Positions 30,887-38,871 of a stretch of DNA of 64,000 bases are shown here, piece after piece. This DNA comes from a virus, in the IMG/VR virus record IMGVR_UViG_3300028177_000003, positions 25,530 to 89,529 of that record; one strand, written 5' to 3'. Every line of letters starts with the position of its first letter. Position 1 is the stretch's first letter. The notes below the pieces were generated by a model that saw nothing but the letters and a program-made list of their open reading frames with translations, searched no databases and was not told the origin of the DNA. The position numbers and the translations under genes are program-made.

Positions 30887-31930
30887 TCACCGAGGTCTTA
30901 GCGAGCCCAGATTGAGACCGACCAGGCCCGCCTTGATCTTGCGTGCGCTGGCTCCCAGGAAGCGTAGGTGGGTCTCACGGGTCAGGCGGAAGGGTCCGTC
31001 GGGAGCCTCGACCCAGTTGAGGTTCCGCTTGTTCCAGGAACCTGAATCCCCCACGTGGGTGACCATCCCCTCGGAGTTGAAGCGATACCACTGAGTCTCG
31101 CGGCGGCTCTGCGTCTGGGTGAGCCCGGTGCGGTTGTTCTTCAGGCCGTCCTTGTCCGTGGGCTTGGTCACCTTGAAGTACTCATAGCGAGAGTCCAGGC
31201 CCAGCTCCAGGGGACCTTCCGCGCCCGAGCAGTGGTAGAGGGACGCCATCGCTGCCAGGAGAGCCCAGGAGCCGGTCAGGGTCTCCGGCTCAGGGTTGAC
31301 CCACTCGCCGTCGCAGACATTCGCCTCCGGATCTCCGCCCCACATGTTCCCAGCGGGGCCCTCGATCTTGACCGAGTAGACCCGGACCGTCTCCGCCTTG
31401 GGCCACCAGAAGTACCGGGTGTTCTCGAACACCTTCCCCGAAGTCCCCATGTCCTCCCGTTCCCAGGTCCGTCCTGTGTCAATGCGGGGGAGACCCTCGT
31501 AGGTCATGCCGTTGTCACGCCAGCAGGAGTCGTGGCAGCCATCAGCGACCACGAAGCCAGGGGCATCCGTGCGGACTGCCTTCCCGCTACTCCGGCGCGT
31601 GTCCGGGATGTCCTTGTTGGTCAGGGACGCCGTCGGAACCCAGGGGGCACGAGGCTTGTTCCAGGAAGAGGAGTCGTCCAGCTTCGTGTGCGGCTCGGTT
31701 CCGGGAAGCACGATGCGCCAGCTGACGTAGTTGGAGGATGCACTGTACTGGGCCCAGTACCGGAAGGTATCCGGACACTCCTGGTCCTCGTCGTCCAGGG
31801 GGTCGCGGACGGCCTCCATGTCAAAGGTCAGCCAACGAGTGGCGGAACACGTCCCTCGGGGCATGACCTGCTTGACGGTCTCATCGACGAGACCCTGTAC
31901 GAGGTGGAGGACGAAGTCGGTGCGGGCCAT
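30887..31930 (-). CDS. Hypothetical protein, 347 aa
   Basis: I choose ATG 31930 because it lies at the stop of the gene at 31930-32184 and is followed by a plausible helix (VLHLVQGLVDETVKQV). The chain is rich in Trp, Asp, Pro and Gly with two similar segments (SSSWNKPRAPWV and GSWNKRNLNWVE). No cysteine cluster. Not recognised. Confidence 0.65.
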   Translation of the reverse strand: MARTDFVLHLVQGLVDETVKQVMPRGTCSATRWLTFDMEAVRDPLDDEDQECPDTFRYWAQYSASSNYVSWRIVLPGTEPHTKLDDSSSWNKPRAPWVPTASLTNKDIPDTRRSSGKAVRTDAPGFVVADGCHDSCWRDNGMTYEGLPRIDTGRTWEREDMGTSGKVFENTRYFWWPKAETVRVYSVKIEGPAGNMWGGDPEANVCDGEWVNPEPETLTGSWALLAAMASLYHCSGAEGPLELGLDSRYEYFKVTKPTDKDGLKNNRTGLTQTQSRRETQWYRFNSEGMVTHVGDSGSWNKRNLNWVEAPDGPFRLTRETHLRFLGASARKIKAGLVGLNLGSLRPR

Positions 31931-32184
31931 CAGAGAGTCTCCTGAACGGGGGTCTGGCTGTACTTCTCGGCCAAGTAGGCTTGAAAGCCGCCCTCTGCTA
32001 CGGTGACTCCGTGGCGCTCGGCGATCGCAACCGCGTCGGCGTGGGACAGCTTGTTCCAGTCGGCGAACGCTGTCGTGACCTGCTCCTTGGTCAACCCAGT
32101 CCACATTTGCAGCTTGTCGTAGAACCACTCCCCCTCAAAGAGCTGGGCGTCCTTCCAGACACGGATGAGGTGCTCTGCAGTCAT
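31930..32184 (-). CDS. Small helical protein, 84 aa
   Basis: ATG 32184 starts MTAEHLIRVWKDAQLFEG. The region GLTKEQVTTAFADWNKL with AIAERHGVTVAEGGF is helical and resembles a small winged or DNA-end-binding fold, but no family is recognised. It shares a unit with the SWIM protein. Confidence 0.6.
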   Translation of the reverse strand: MTAEHLIRVWKDAQLFEGEWFYDKLQMWTGLTKEQVTTAFADWNKLSHADAVAIAERHGVTVAEGGFQAYLAEKYSQTPVQETL

Positions 32185-32186
32185 GA

Positions 32187-32540
32187 TCAGGCTCCGTACT
32201 GGTAGACGATGGTGTCGGACCCGCACAGGGGGCACAGGGTCTCGTCGTGGTCGTCCGGGATGTGCACGTGGTGCATCCGGTCGTCCCACCCACAGCGGTC
32301 GTCCGGGCCCTGGTTGTCCGAGATGTCCGCCCGGTAGCAGGCCGCAGCGTGCTTGCAGGTGCCCGTCTTCTTCCAGGGCCAGCACGTGCAGGTGTAGTGG
32401 TACTCCATGACGCGGTCGGGGCTGTAGTTCCGCTCCCAGGTCACCGTGTAGGAGGACTTTCCGTCCGAGGAGGGGAACTCCCGGCTCCACTCTCGGGTCT
32501 GGGAACAGGCGCGGGCGGTGTGGATGGTCAGGTCAGGCAT
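32187..32540 (-). CDS. SWIM zinc-finger protein, 117 aa
   Basis: The motif YTCTCWPWKKTGTCKHAAAC has CxC then CxH, the SWIM zinc signature found in DNA and recombination factors. A second potential pair, CPLCGSD, is at the C-terminus. The ATG at 32540 overlaps the end of the small membrane protein gene. I infer a DNA- or protein-binding adaptor. Confidence 0.8.
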   Translation of the reverse strand: MPDLTIHTARACSQTREWSREFPSSDGKSSYTVTWERNYSPDRVMEYHYTCTCWPWKKTGTCKHAAACYRADISDNQGPDDRCGWDDRMHHVHIPDDHDETLCPLCGSDTIVYQYGA

Positions 32541-32679
32541 CAGTTCCACCCCAGGAGGGCTCGGTTGCCATTGCGACAACGAAACCCAGAGAGAGGATCA
32601 CGGTCATCGCCAGGAGCCAACCCGCACCGGCGGACCAGTCCACGGGGGCACTCATGAGGGTCTCGAGGTTCTGCAGCAT
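32533..32679 (-). CDS. Single-span membrane protein, 48 aa
   Basis: ATG 32679 has GTAGGAGG seven bases upstream. The chain holds one hydrophobic segment (WLLAMTVILSLGFVVAMA). Tight packing and the P1 promoter at 32700 support it. It could be a small membrane-effect protein. Confidence 0.65.
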   Translation of the reverse strand: MLQNLETLMSAPVDWSAGAGWLLAMTVILSLGFVVAMATEPSWGGTDA

Positions 32680-32699
32680 GTGGGCCTCCTACAGCTCAG

Positions 32700-32726
32700 T
32701 TACGTCCCTAAGAACATGAGGGAACC
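32700..32726 (-). promoter_or_regulatory. P1-type promoter
   Basis: Minus strand reads GGTTCCC, 13 nt, GACGTAA, 20 bases before ATG 32679. It drives the SWIM-protein unit away from the tmRNA. Confidence 0.8.
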
Positions 32727-32787
32727 CTCTACGGGGGTAGAAAGCCTATCGCCGAGGTACTCTTGTGTAGTTGGTCTTTCACATTAC

Positions 32788-33153
32788 GGGGTCGAAACGG
32801 TTTCGACAGGGCAGATAAGGTTTAGCAGGCGTGGCAAGGGATGGACCACCTTACGGTTCGGCAAACACAAACGCCAACAACAACAACGCTTTCCGGGCTG
32901 CGGCCTGAGAAAGCCCTGGGACTTCGTGAGCCCAGGTGACTGTTAGCAAGAGAGTGACTCACTCAGCTTCCAGTTGTATTTGACGAGTTCGGCAAGCTCT
33001 CGGGGTAGCACCTGACCGGGAGACGGAGCACACCAGGAGACGCTGCTCCAGGGGAAAGATCCTGGGACACGATGGTTCTGTGAATGGACCAAGGCTACGA
33101 AAGCTGCGACACTACGTTTGTTCTGGACGCGGGTTCGACTCCCGCCGACTCCA
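32788..33153 (+). ncRNA. ssrA: tmRNA (transfer-messenger RNA)
   Basis: The 5' end GGGGTCG pairs with CGACTCC near the 3' end to form the acceptor stem, followed by discriminator A. CCA is not encoded. The 3' part carries a T arm GCGGGTTCGACTCCCGC. The 5' region has the universal GGTCGAAACGG block. The tag frame starts at GCA 32861 and ends at TGA 32906-32908, encoding ANTNANNNNAFRAAA, which ends in AAA instead of the usual ALAA. The RNA would release stalled ribosomes and tag the nascent chain with SmpB, which I do not see in this window. It lies opposite to its neighbours and is followed by a terminator. Confidence 0.95.
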
Positions 33154-33168
33154 ATCTCATTAGCGAAG

Positions 33169-33200
33169 ACAGCCCCCACGGCTACCCCCGTGGGGGCTGT
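33169..33200 (+). terminator. Intrinsic-type terminator after the tmRNA
   Basis: A perfect 13-bp GC-rich stem (ACAGCCCCCACGG with CCGTGGGGGCTGT) and a 6-base loop lie 16 bases after the tmRNA. Only two T residues follow, so it may rely on the stem. Confidence 0.75.
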
Positions 33201-33228
33201 TCGCGTTCCGGAACGGTATCGTAGTGGG

Positions 33229-33414
33229 ATGCTTCTCTTCCTTCTCCTTACAGCCTTCGGCCCTCCTCCCGTTCCACAGTGTGTCCTGCTCTCCTGCGAG
33301 GAAGACACCTGCGTCATCGACACGCCAGAGGGCTACGCGCCGACGTGGCGGAGGCAGGGGTGGAAGGCAGGAGACCGCGTGCACTGCGTGGACGTAGGGA
33401 TCGAGCCCACCTGA
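33229..33414 (+). CDS. Small exported Cys-rich protein, 61 aa
   Basis: The N-terminus MLLFLLLTAFGPPPVPQC looks like a short signal peptide or lipoprotein signal with Cys at position 18. The rest has Cys23, Cys28 and a late Cys, enough for disulphides outside the cytoplasm. The start has weak TAGTGGG upstream. It lies just past the tmRNA terminator and is convergent with the minus-strand frame ending at 33415. It could be an outer-membrane spanin-type or exclusion protein. Family not recognised. Confidence 0.6.
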   Translation: MLLFLLLTAFGPPPVPQCVLLSCEEDTCVIDTPEGYAPTWRRQGWKAGDRVHCVDVGIEPT

Positions 33415-33601
33415 TCAGAGGTGGAAGGGCCTCTTGCCGAAGACCTTCTTGATCTCCTTGGGGCCCAGCGGACCCTTCTCCGTCGGGAGTGCGGGCAATC
33501 CAGGAGTTGTTGTTTCTCTTGACTTCGCCGAGGACCCCGGCGTCCCAGGTGACCTGCTTCCAGCCGTCCGCCCCAGCTGTTCGTGATACCTTGGTGTCCA
33601 T
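33415..33601 (-). CDS. Small protein, probably joined by a +1 frameshift
   Basis: From ATG 33601 frame 1 encodes VSRTAGADGWKQVTWDAG and NNNSWIARTPDG and then becomes Arg/Ser-rich to 33314, overlapping the plus-strand gene by 100 bases. The +1 frame from about 33480 encodes KGPLGPKEIKKVFGKRPFHL and stops at 33415, exactly at the end of the convergent gene. A joined product of about 62 residues is more compact and respects gene spacing. The shift would fall in GGAGAAGGG. I favour the joined reading, but sequencing error cannot be excluded. Confidence 0.5.
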
Positions 33602-33604
33602 CGT

Positions 33605-34600
33605 TCAATCCTCGTATTCCTGCATCGCTTGGATGAGGAGTCCTCTGGCCACAGTATTGAGAGGTTCCGCCGCCTGGCGAATCTCAGATACAGAAATGGG
33701 GAACCGCTTCCGCTTCCGCTCGAAGGTGTGCTCGAAAAAGGGGAGGAAGTTCTGAGCCAAGCTCGTGCCTCCAGCCACCACGAGGGGGATAGCCCGAGGG
33801 AGAGCGAACCGGTCCTTGATGAGAGCGAACTCACGGGCGGTCTGGTCGATGCAGTACTCGATCAGGCTCTTGTAGTACAGCACCAGAGCCTCCTGCTCTC
33901 GACCTTCCGGGTTCAAGAGGTCCAGACCCTGCTCCTTGAGAGAGCACATCCGAGAAGCAGTGGAACCCACGGCCTTCGCGGCACCCTGGTCAATCCAGTC
34001 GCCTCCGCGCCCCACGGAGAAGACCAGACCCTCGATTGCGTTCACGGCGAGGGCCACGTTGCACATTCCAGAGCCGAAGCTGACGGCCAGACCGGAGAAC
34101 TGCTCGGCAGCGGTCTCCGCGTAGATGATGGCCATGGCCTCGTTCGCCGGGGTCGCTGTGTACCCGCACTCCGTCACGATGCGCTCAAAGACTCCACGAT
34201 GGTACACCGTGTCCCGTTCGGAGTCCACGGGTGCTGCCGGGATGGAGAAGTAGCAGTGCTCTCCCTTGACGGCGGGCTTCCCCAACAGGTTCTGTACCAT
34301 GACACCGAGGATCTCCAGAGCGTCCATCTCGCCTGCGGCGATCAAACCCCCGCTCAGAGGACGCCGAGCTTCCCGCCCGAAGACGTTCGCCATCTCGAGA
34401 GCTGCGTCGCCGACGACAATGATGCCCTCCTCCCCGCGATCAATGAAGTTGACCCCAGAGAGCTTGAGCATCCGACGAGCTCCTGCGTCCAGGTCCAGGA
34501 AGGCGTCCCGAACCCGAGCCGTCTCCACCTGCCCGTCCCCCACTCGCTGAGCGCAGACGATGTTCATCGTCCCGATGTCGAGGCCTTTTCCCTTGTTCAT
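33605..34600 (-). CDS. Actin/Hsp70-fold ATPase (ParM/MreB-like)
   Basis: Three nucleotide-binding motifs are present: phosphate 1 LDIGTMNIV near the N-terminus, phosphate 2 AVSFGSGMCNVAL near residue 170, and adenosine LVVAGGTSLAQNF near residue 270. The order and the 331-residue length fit the actin-Hsp70 superfamily, closest in outline to MreB- or ParM-like filaments. Phage actins centre or partition DNA or organise replication. Linked upstream to a coiled-coil protein by an ATGA overlap, which could be the adaptor or binding partner. Confidence 0.82.
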   Translation of the reverse strand: MNKGKGLDIGTMNIVCAQRVGDGQVETARVRDAFLDLDAGARRMLKLSGVNFIDRGEEGIIVVGDAALEMANVFGREARRPLSGGLIAAGEMDALEILGVMVQNLLGKPAVKGEHCYFSIPAAPVDSERDTVYHRGVFERIVTECGYTATPANEAMAIIYAETAAEQFSGLAVSFGSGMCNVALAVNAIEGLVFSVGRGGDWIDQGAAKAVGSTASRMCSLKEQGLDLLNPEGREQEALVLYYKSLIEYCIDQTAREFALIKDRFALPRAIPLVVAGGTSLAQNFLPFFEHTFERKRKRFPISVSEIRQAAEPLNTVARGLLIQAMQEYED

Positions 34601-35250
34601 GACTTACCCTTCTTTTGGGCTTTGCGGAGTGCTGCCGAAGCGGCTGCCAAGCCGCCGTCTGAAGTAGACTCCGACTCCACCTTGATCTGAGGACTCTCCC
34701 CGTCGGCTTTGACAATACCCTCAGGGATGAAAACAGGCTCCTCCGGTCCGTCAATCCCAGAACGTGTCGGAACAAGCTCCCCTGAAGAGGCAGATGCAGC
34801 TCGGTGCACCAGCTGCTCAAGCCGTTGCTCAAGACGTTGTTCAAGTCCGGAGAGCAGGTCGGGCTCAGTTCGGGCCGGCACCTGGAACCCCTCCAGCATG
34901 AGAGCCGCTGTCTCCCGGGCCACCTGGCGGGCCAGAGCACTTGCATCCTTCGGGCTCATCCCCTGCTGTACGATCGGCCGAGGGACGGGGAGAGTAGGCA
35001 TCGCCTGGGGCGGGGCAGTACGAGGGGCTGGGGCGGGCTTGCGAGCCTTCTTCGGGGCCCGAACCCGGCTTCTTTCCACCCGACTACGCTCCTTTTCGAC
35101 CACCCGGACCATCCCCATACGCTGCAGCTGCTTGACGCAGCTGGAACCCTGGAACTGGTCTGAGGTAATCCACACGGGCGAGTCCCGACCGACCGTGATG
35201 CCCAGGTCGTCGATGCGCACTGTAGTGTGTGGGGTTTCTACCAGGTACAC
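34597..35250 (-). CDS. Coiled-coil, Pro-rich protein linked to actin-like gene, 217 aa
   Basis: The chain has an N-terminal beta-rich domain, a basic Pro/Ala-rich linker (KKARKPAPAPRTAPP), a coiled coil (LSGLEQRLEQRLEQLVHR) and an acidic C-terminal tail ending in a basic helix. GTG 35250 has CGGAGAG upstream. The ATGA overlap with the actin-like gene says they are translated together. It could be the DNA-binding or virion adaptor of the filament. No family recognised. Confidence 0.65.
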   Translation of the reverse strand: MYLVETPHTTVRIDDLGITVGRDSPVWITSDQFQGSSCVKQLQRMGMVRVVEKERSRVERSRVRAPKKARKPAPAPRTAPPQAMPTLPVPRPIVQQGMSPKDASALARQVARETAALMLEGFQVPARTEPDLLSGLEQRLEQRLEQLVHRAASASSGELVPTRSGIDGPEEPVFIPEGIVKADGESPQIKVESESTSDGGLAAASAALRKAQKKGKS

Positions 35251-35251
35251 T

Positions 35252-35842
35252 CTACTCTCCGAAGATGTCGTATTCGGAGAGCATACCTTCTATGACCTCC
35301 TGCGCGATGGACTCGATTGCCTTGTCCCGCCCCTTGCGGATCCCTCTCTCCAGGAACGTGTACTTCCTGAAACCTGGGTGGCGCCAGAGCTTGTGTCCCT
35401 GACTGGGGTCCGGGGTCATACGCACGATGACCTCCCCATTTGAGCGTACAATCCGCGCATAGGGAACCTTGTCTCGGGTCAGCCAGGTCATTTGGAAGGA
35501 CCGGGGCCTCTGCGGGGAGGAGTTGTCTACGAAGCCGGGAGTCTTAGGGTTGGTGACATGAGCCTCAGCTGAGGGCCAGTCAGAGAAGATCTCCAGGGTA
35601 GACTTCCCCCGGATCCGAACCTGGAAAGACTCGGCGAACCTCCGAGTGTTGGGAATAGGGATCGGCTCTCCGGGAGCCCGCAGCCCCGACGCCTTCGCCG
35701 TGTCCGTTCTGATCTCCTCCCGAATGGAATCTACGATGATGTTCCCGACTTTCAGGAGCTGTTCGGACGTCAGGACAACACGAACATTGGCAGCCTTCGA
35801 CAGAGGCTTGCCGTAGACTCCGCGAAGGCGGTCTTTAGCCAC
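35252..35842 (-). CDS. Tail-completion or neck protein, probable, 196 aa
   Basis: The C-terminal half (GHKLWRHPGFRKYTFLERG, with RKGRDKAIESIAQEV) has the pattern of HK97 gp10-like and tail completion proteins: a polar strand region followed by a helix carrying alternating charges near the C-terminus. The N-terminal region is strand-rich. It lies first in the structural block beside the actin-like pair. GTG start. Assignment by pattern only. Confidence 0.5.
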   Translation of the reverse strand: MAKDRLRGVYGKPLSKAANVRVVLTSEQLLKVGNIIVDSIREEIRTDTAKASGLRAPGEPIPIPNTRRFAESFQVRIRGKSTLEIFSDWPSAEAHVTNPKTPGFVDNSSPQRPRSFQMTWLTRDKVPYARIVRSNGEVIVRMTPDPSQGHKLWRHPGFRKYTFLERGIRKGRDKAIESIAQEVIEGMLSEYDIFGE

Positions 35843-36106
35843 CTACTTGAACACTGCCGAACCCACCATGGATGACAGGAACTCGTCGCGGTACGACGAG
35901 GCGTCCTTCTCGTATTCCCAGGAAACGACCCGTCCGGTTTTGTAGAGGATGCCGCTCGTGCCTGCGCCTCCCCCGCGCAAGCGAACTTCCTTCCAGGGGG
36001 TCCCGTCGAACCAGACCCCCTCGGCCACTACCTGTACAGAAAGGCTGATGCTCCCGGCCTGCTTGGACAAGCCTTCTTCCGTCAGGATTGCCTTGAGATT
36101 CTTCAT
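35843..36106 (-). CDS. Hypothetical protein, 87 aa
   Basis: ATG 36106 starts MKNLKAILTEEGLSKQ. The chain looks strand-rich (AGSISLSVQVVAEGVWFDG). It ends at the start of the tail-completion-like gene. Not recognised. The position suggests a small structural or connector protein. Confidence 0.6.
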   Translation of the reverse strand: MKNLKAILTEEGLSKQAGSISLSVQVVAEGVWFDGTPWKEVRLRGGGAGTSGILYKTGRVVSWEYEKDASSYRDEFLSSMVGSAVFK

Positions 36107-36109
36107 GTT

Positions 36110-38224
36110 CTACCTCCCACCTTTTCCACCGTATGTGGCGTTCTGGAACACGGGGGTGCGTCCCCGCTTCTCTCGAGCATCGGGGATGCCCTTCTTCTCG
36201 GACATCATGGGTCCAGCCTGGGGGTCCGTCCCGATGGGGTACGGAGCACTGTCCTCGCAAGGTGCGAGCTGGGGGCTCGTGTAACGAGTCTGCGGCCAGG
36301 GCAAACGCTCAAGGGCGGACATAGGCACACTGTACCGAATGTCGCCTGTGTCCAGATATCCGATCTGGAAGGTCTGCTGTAGGGTCCGTCCCCGGACCTG
36401 AGTTCGACGTACCGGACCGATTGAGTATCGCTCGCCGTTCTGCTTGACAATGAAGTCTCGCTGCGATGTCATCGGCGAGGGGCCGATCCAGACCTCGTAT
36501 GCGTGCTCCAGTCGTCGCCCGTTCGGGGTCTGGGTGACTCTACGGTCGGTGTCGTCAGGGCCCACGATGAGATTGTAGGGTCCCTCGTAGCCGCCGATCC
36601 AGCCTGTGCCGTAGCACATCAAACAGTTGTTCAAGGGCTGCTTGGAGTACGCCTCCAGCCGGGGGTCCCACACGCAATCGCACTTGTTGCCTGTCACCCT
36701 GCGAATAAACAGCTTGACCCGCTCCCCGCCCTGGTCCAGAATCCACTGGTTCCTCTTGATGGCCTCCCGCCACATGTAGTCGAGCTGCTCCGAGTCCATA
36801 GGAGACACAGGAGGACAGTATTCCAGCGGGGTCTCGGATAGCCCTGTGGGACTGGTGCCCGTGGTGTCTACAGCTACCGAGGCCACTCGGTAGAACACCT
36901 TGTGCCGGTTGTCGAGGGTGTTGTGTAGCTTCGCAGTGCGCTGGTAGAAGTAGCGGACCAGAACCTCGCTGGTCGCAGAGGGCGTGGGCGGGAGCTCAAA
37001 GGCTTCGGTGGCTGGGTTCCAGACCTGTTCCGTAGAGATGTCAATCTCCCCGGTCGGGCCGAACACTCCGGTCACCACTGCCCTCTCGCCCCCGATGTAG
37101 ACCTCCACATCAAAAGGTGAGTCGGCAGGGACCGCGTTCCCCTCTCTCTTCACAACAGTGGCGTGCTGCGTCTTGATGCGCCAGCCCTTGTTGTTCGGGG
37201 AGTCACTCTTGAAGACCCAGCCGGTGGACCAGGACACTACCTCAGCCGGGACCTCAACGATGTCAGTGCGATCCCTGTAGAACTGTGTTCCCACCGGGAC
37301 CCGGTTCACTCGGAAGTAGGGTCCCCTGTCCCCCGTGTCAGACCGGTAGATGTTGACCCCGAGAATGGTCCAGCGAGAGTTGTCTTGCCCGAGGGGACAG
37401 GGAGTGCCTGAGCCCCCCTGGGTCGCGGTGCGTGCGGGGAACAAGGTCGCCGAAGTGCTGGAGACTGTAATCCCGTTGCCTGTCGTTCCGGAGACAGCTG
37501 CCGAGATAAGGACGCATGTCCCTCCCCAGCTGGCAGTCACGTAGGAGAAGGGGTTGTCTGGATCGTTGATAGCCTCCGCCAGGGACACCCCCGCGTCGTT
37601 GATGTCGAAGTCTGATCCTCCGGGAGTGCGCCCCCCGTCAACCGCTGTCAGAGTGTACTGGCCGATGGTCAGGATCGTGAGGTCGGCTCCCCCAGAGAAG
37701 GTAGCCGCTGAGGCGATGATGACAGAAGAGGTAGACACCAGCGCGAAGCTGTTGCCCGCCACTCCAGCTTCATCGGCCAGTAGGGTAATGGATGTGCCCG
37801 CCGAGGTAGCTGAGGCGATCCCCCAGGCTCCCACGCTGCCGTTGTTGACGGCAGCGGCCAGCTTGGTCGCGACTACTGCGGGATCGGTGCTGGAACCGTC
37901 AAACTCGTCAGGGTCCGCAGTCTCTGAATCCACAGCTGTGAGAACAACGTCGTCGACTGTAATGGTCGAACCGACAGCCACGGGCGCGGACACGACGGTG
38001 AGAGTTGCAGTGGCTGCGGCGGCGATGGTCGGAGTGCCGTTGACAACTACTTCCACGACAGCCGTGGTCGACGTATCGACTACGGTGTAGTCGGGACCGG
38101 TATTGAGATCAGCCGGGTTGTCCCACCGAATGTCCGTGTCGGACAGGTGGAACGCGGACATCGCCGTGGCGTTTGCAGGGGGCCACGGGAACTGCCCTAC
38201 CAGAGTCTCGCAGTCAGTTGCCAA
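36110..38224 (-). CDS. Large structural protein with repeats and Cys cluster, 704 aa
   Basis: Residues 60-270 are built of short strand-rich units (TITVDDVVLTAVDSE, then SYVTASWGGTCVLISA) of the kind found in sheath, spike and baseplate proteins. The middle forms a further strand-rich part. Near residue 510 CDCVWDPRLEAY and CLMCYGTGW form a CxC...CxxC cluster that may bind iron or zinc. The C-terminus is polar. Composition (Thr, Val, Ser, Gly) and place next to baseplate genes point to a virion tail or baseplate protein. TTG start with GGAGGATGA upstream. Confidence 0.75.
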   Translation of the reverse strand: MATDCETLVGQFPWPPANATAMSAFHLSDTDIRWDNPADLNTGPDYTVVDTSTTAVVEVVVNGTPTIAAAATATLTVVSAPVAVGSTITVDDVVLTAVDSETADPDEFDGSSTDPAVVATKLAAAVNNGSVGAWGIASATSAGTSITLLADEAGVAGNSFALVSTSSVIIASAATFSGGADLTILTIGQYTLTAVDGGRTPGGSDFDINDAGVSLAEAINDPDNPFSYVTASWGGTCVLISAAVSGTTGNGITVSSTSATLFPARTATQGGSGTPCPLGQDNSRWTILGVNIYRSDTGDRGPYFRVNRVPVGTQFYRDRTDIVEVPAEVVSWSTGWVFKSDSPNNKGWRIKTQHATVVKREGNAVPADSPFDVEVYIGGERAVVTGVFGPTGEIDISTEQVWNPATEAFELPPTPSATSEVLVRYFYQRTAKLHNTLDNRHKVFYRVASVAVDTTGTSPTGLSETPLEYCPPVSPMDSEQLDYMWREAIKRNQWILDQGGERVKLFIRRVTGNKCDCVWDPRLEAYSKQPLNNCLMCYGTGWIGGYEGPYNLIVGPDDTDRRVTQTPNGRRLEHAYEVWIGPSPMTSQRDFIVKQNGERYSIGPVRRTQVRGRTLQQTFQIGYLDTGDIRYSVPMSALERLPWPQTRYTSPQLAPCEDSAPYPIGTDPQAGPMMSEKKGIPDAREKRGRTPVFQNATYGGKGGR

Positions 38225-38548
38225 TCATCCTCCGGGTGCGGGACCCAGCGCCACCCCTTCGGGGGTGAGCTCCCACGGCGTCCCTTCCGGAATGCCCAGG
38301 ACCTGGGACTCGCTGTTGAGAAGGGCTCTCGTCTGCCCCTCCATCTGCGCGATAGAACGCACCAACTGACTCTTCCGCACCTCGATCCGCCCGATCTCAT
38401 AGAGAGCCTGGTGGGTGCTTCCTCGCATGTCGTTGATCTGCTGGTTGACCTCGGGAGAGATCTGTCCGTAGACCAGACGGGAAGAGTCCACCCCGTTGCT
38501 CGGATTGGGTGTCGGAGGCTTGGGGTCAGTGATGGGTGTCGTAGGCAT
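38225..38548 (-). CDS. Small structural or chaperone-like protein, 107 aa
   Basis: I choose ATG 38548 with CGAGGAAC upstream. The N-terminus is Pro- and Asn-rich (MPTTPITDPKPPTPNPS), then a long polar helix (QQINDMRGSTHQALYEIGR) with heptad-like spacing and a Pro/Gly-rich tail. It could be a tail assembly chaperone or adaptor for the 704-residue protein. Not recognised. Confidence 0.6.
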   Translation of the reverse strand: MPTTPITDPKPPTPNPSNGVDSSRLVYGQISPEVNQQINDMRGSTHQALYEIGRIEVRKSQLVRSIAQMEGQTRALLNSESQVLGIPEGTPWELTPEGVALGPAPGG

Positions 38549-38587
38549 GAAGTTCCTCGGGTGGGGTCGCAACATCCTACCCTGGGG

Positions 38588-38601
38588 GTGTACGAGTACA
38601 C
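38588..38601. promoter_or_regulatory. Palindrome GTGTAC-GA-GTACAC in a divergent region
   Basis: Two perfect 6-bp arms with a 2-nt spacer lie between the gene at 38548 (minus) and the gene at 38638 (plus). It may be an operator for both. Confidence 0.4.
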
Positions 38602-38637
38602 TCAGACCGGTATAGGAGACCCACTGGAGAGTCGAAC

Positions 38638-38871
38638 ATGGAAAGAACAGCCCACGAGACCAAGTTCATCAACGAGTACACCCGCAAGTTGCTGGTGGAC
38701 TGGGCAAACGTCTGTCTCCAGAACGGGGAGCTCCCGGCCGACCAGTTCGACCCGGAGTCTGAGAACCCCTACGTGCAGCACGCCTTCAAGAAGGGCTGGA
38801 TCACCAAGCGGCTGCCTCGCAAGCTGACTTCTGGGGGCTGGGGCACCGCTGCGGCGTTCCTCAAGCGGTAG
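38638..38871 (+). CDS. Hypothetical small protein, 77 aa
   Basis: ATG 38638 has GGAGAG six bases upstream. Residues MERTAHETKFINEYTRKL open a helical chain with a central acidic patch and a basic Gly-rich C-terminus (RLPRKLTSGGWG). It is one of few plus-strand genes and ends exactly before the end of the next convergent gene. Not recognised. Confidence 0.65.
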   Translation: MERTAHETKFINEYTRKLLVDWANVCLQNGELPADQFDPESENPYVQHAFKKGWITKRLPRKLTSGGWGTAAAFLKR

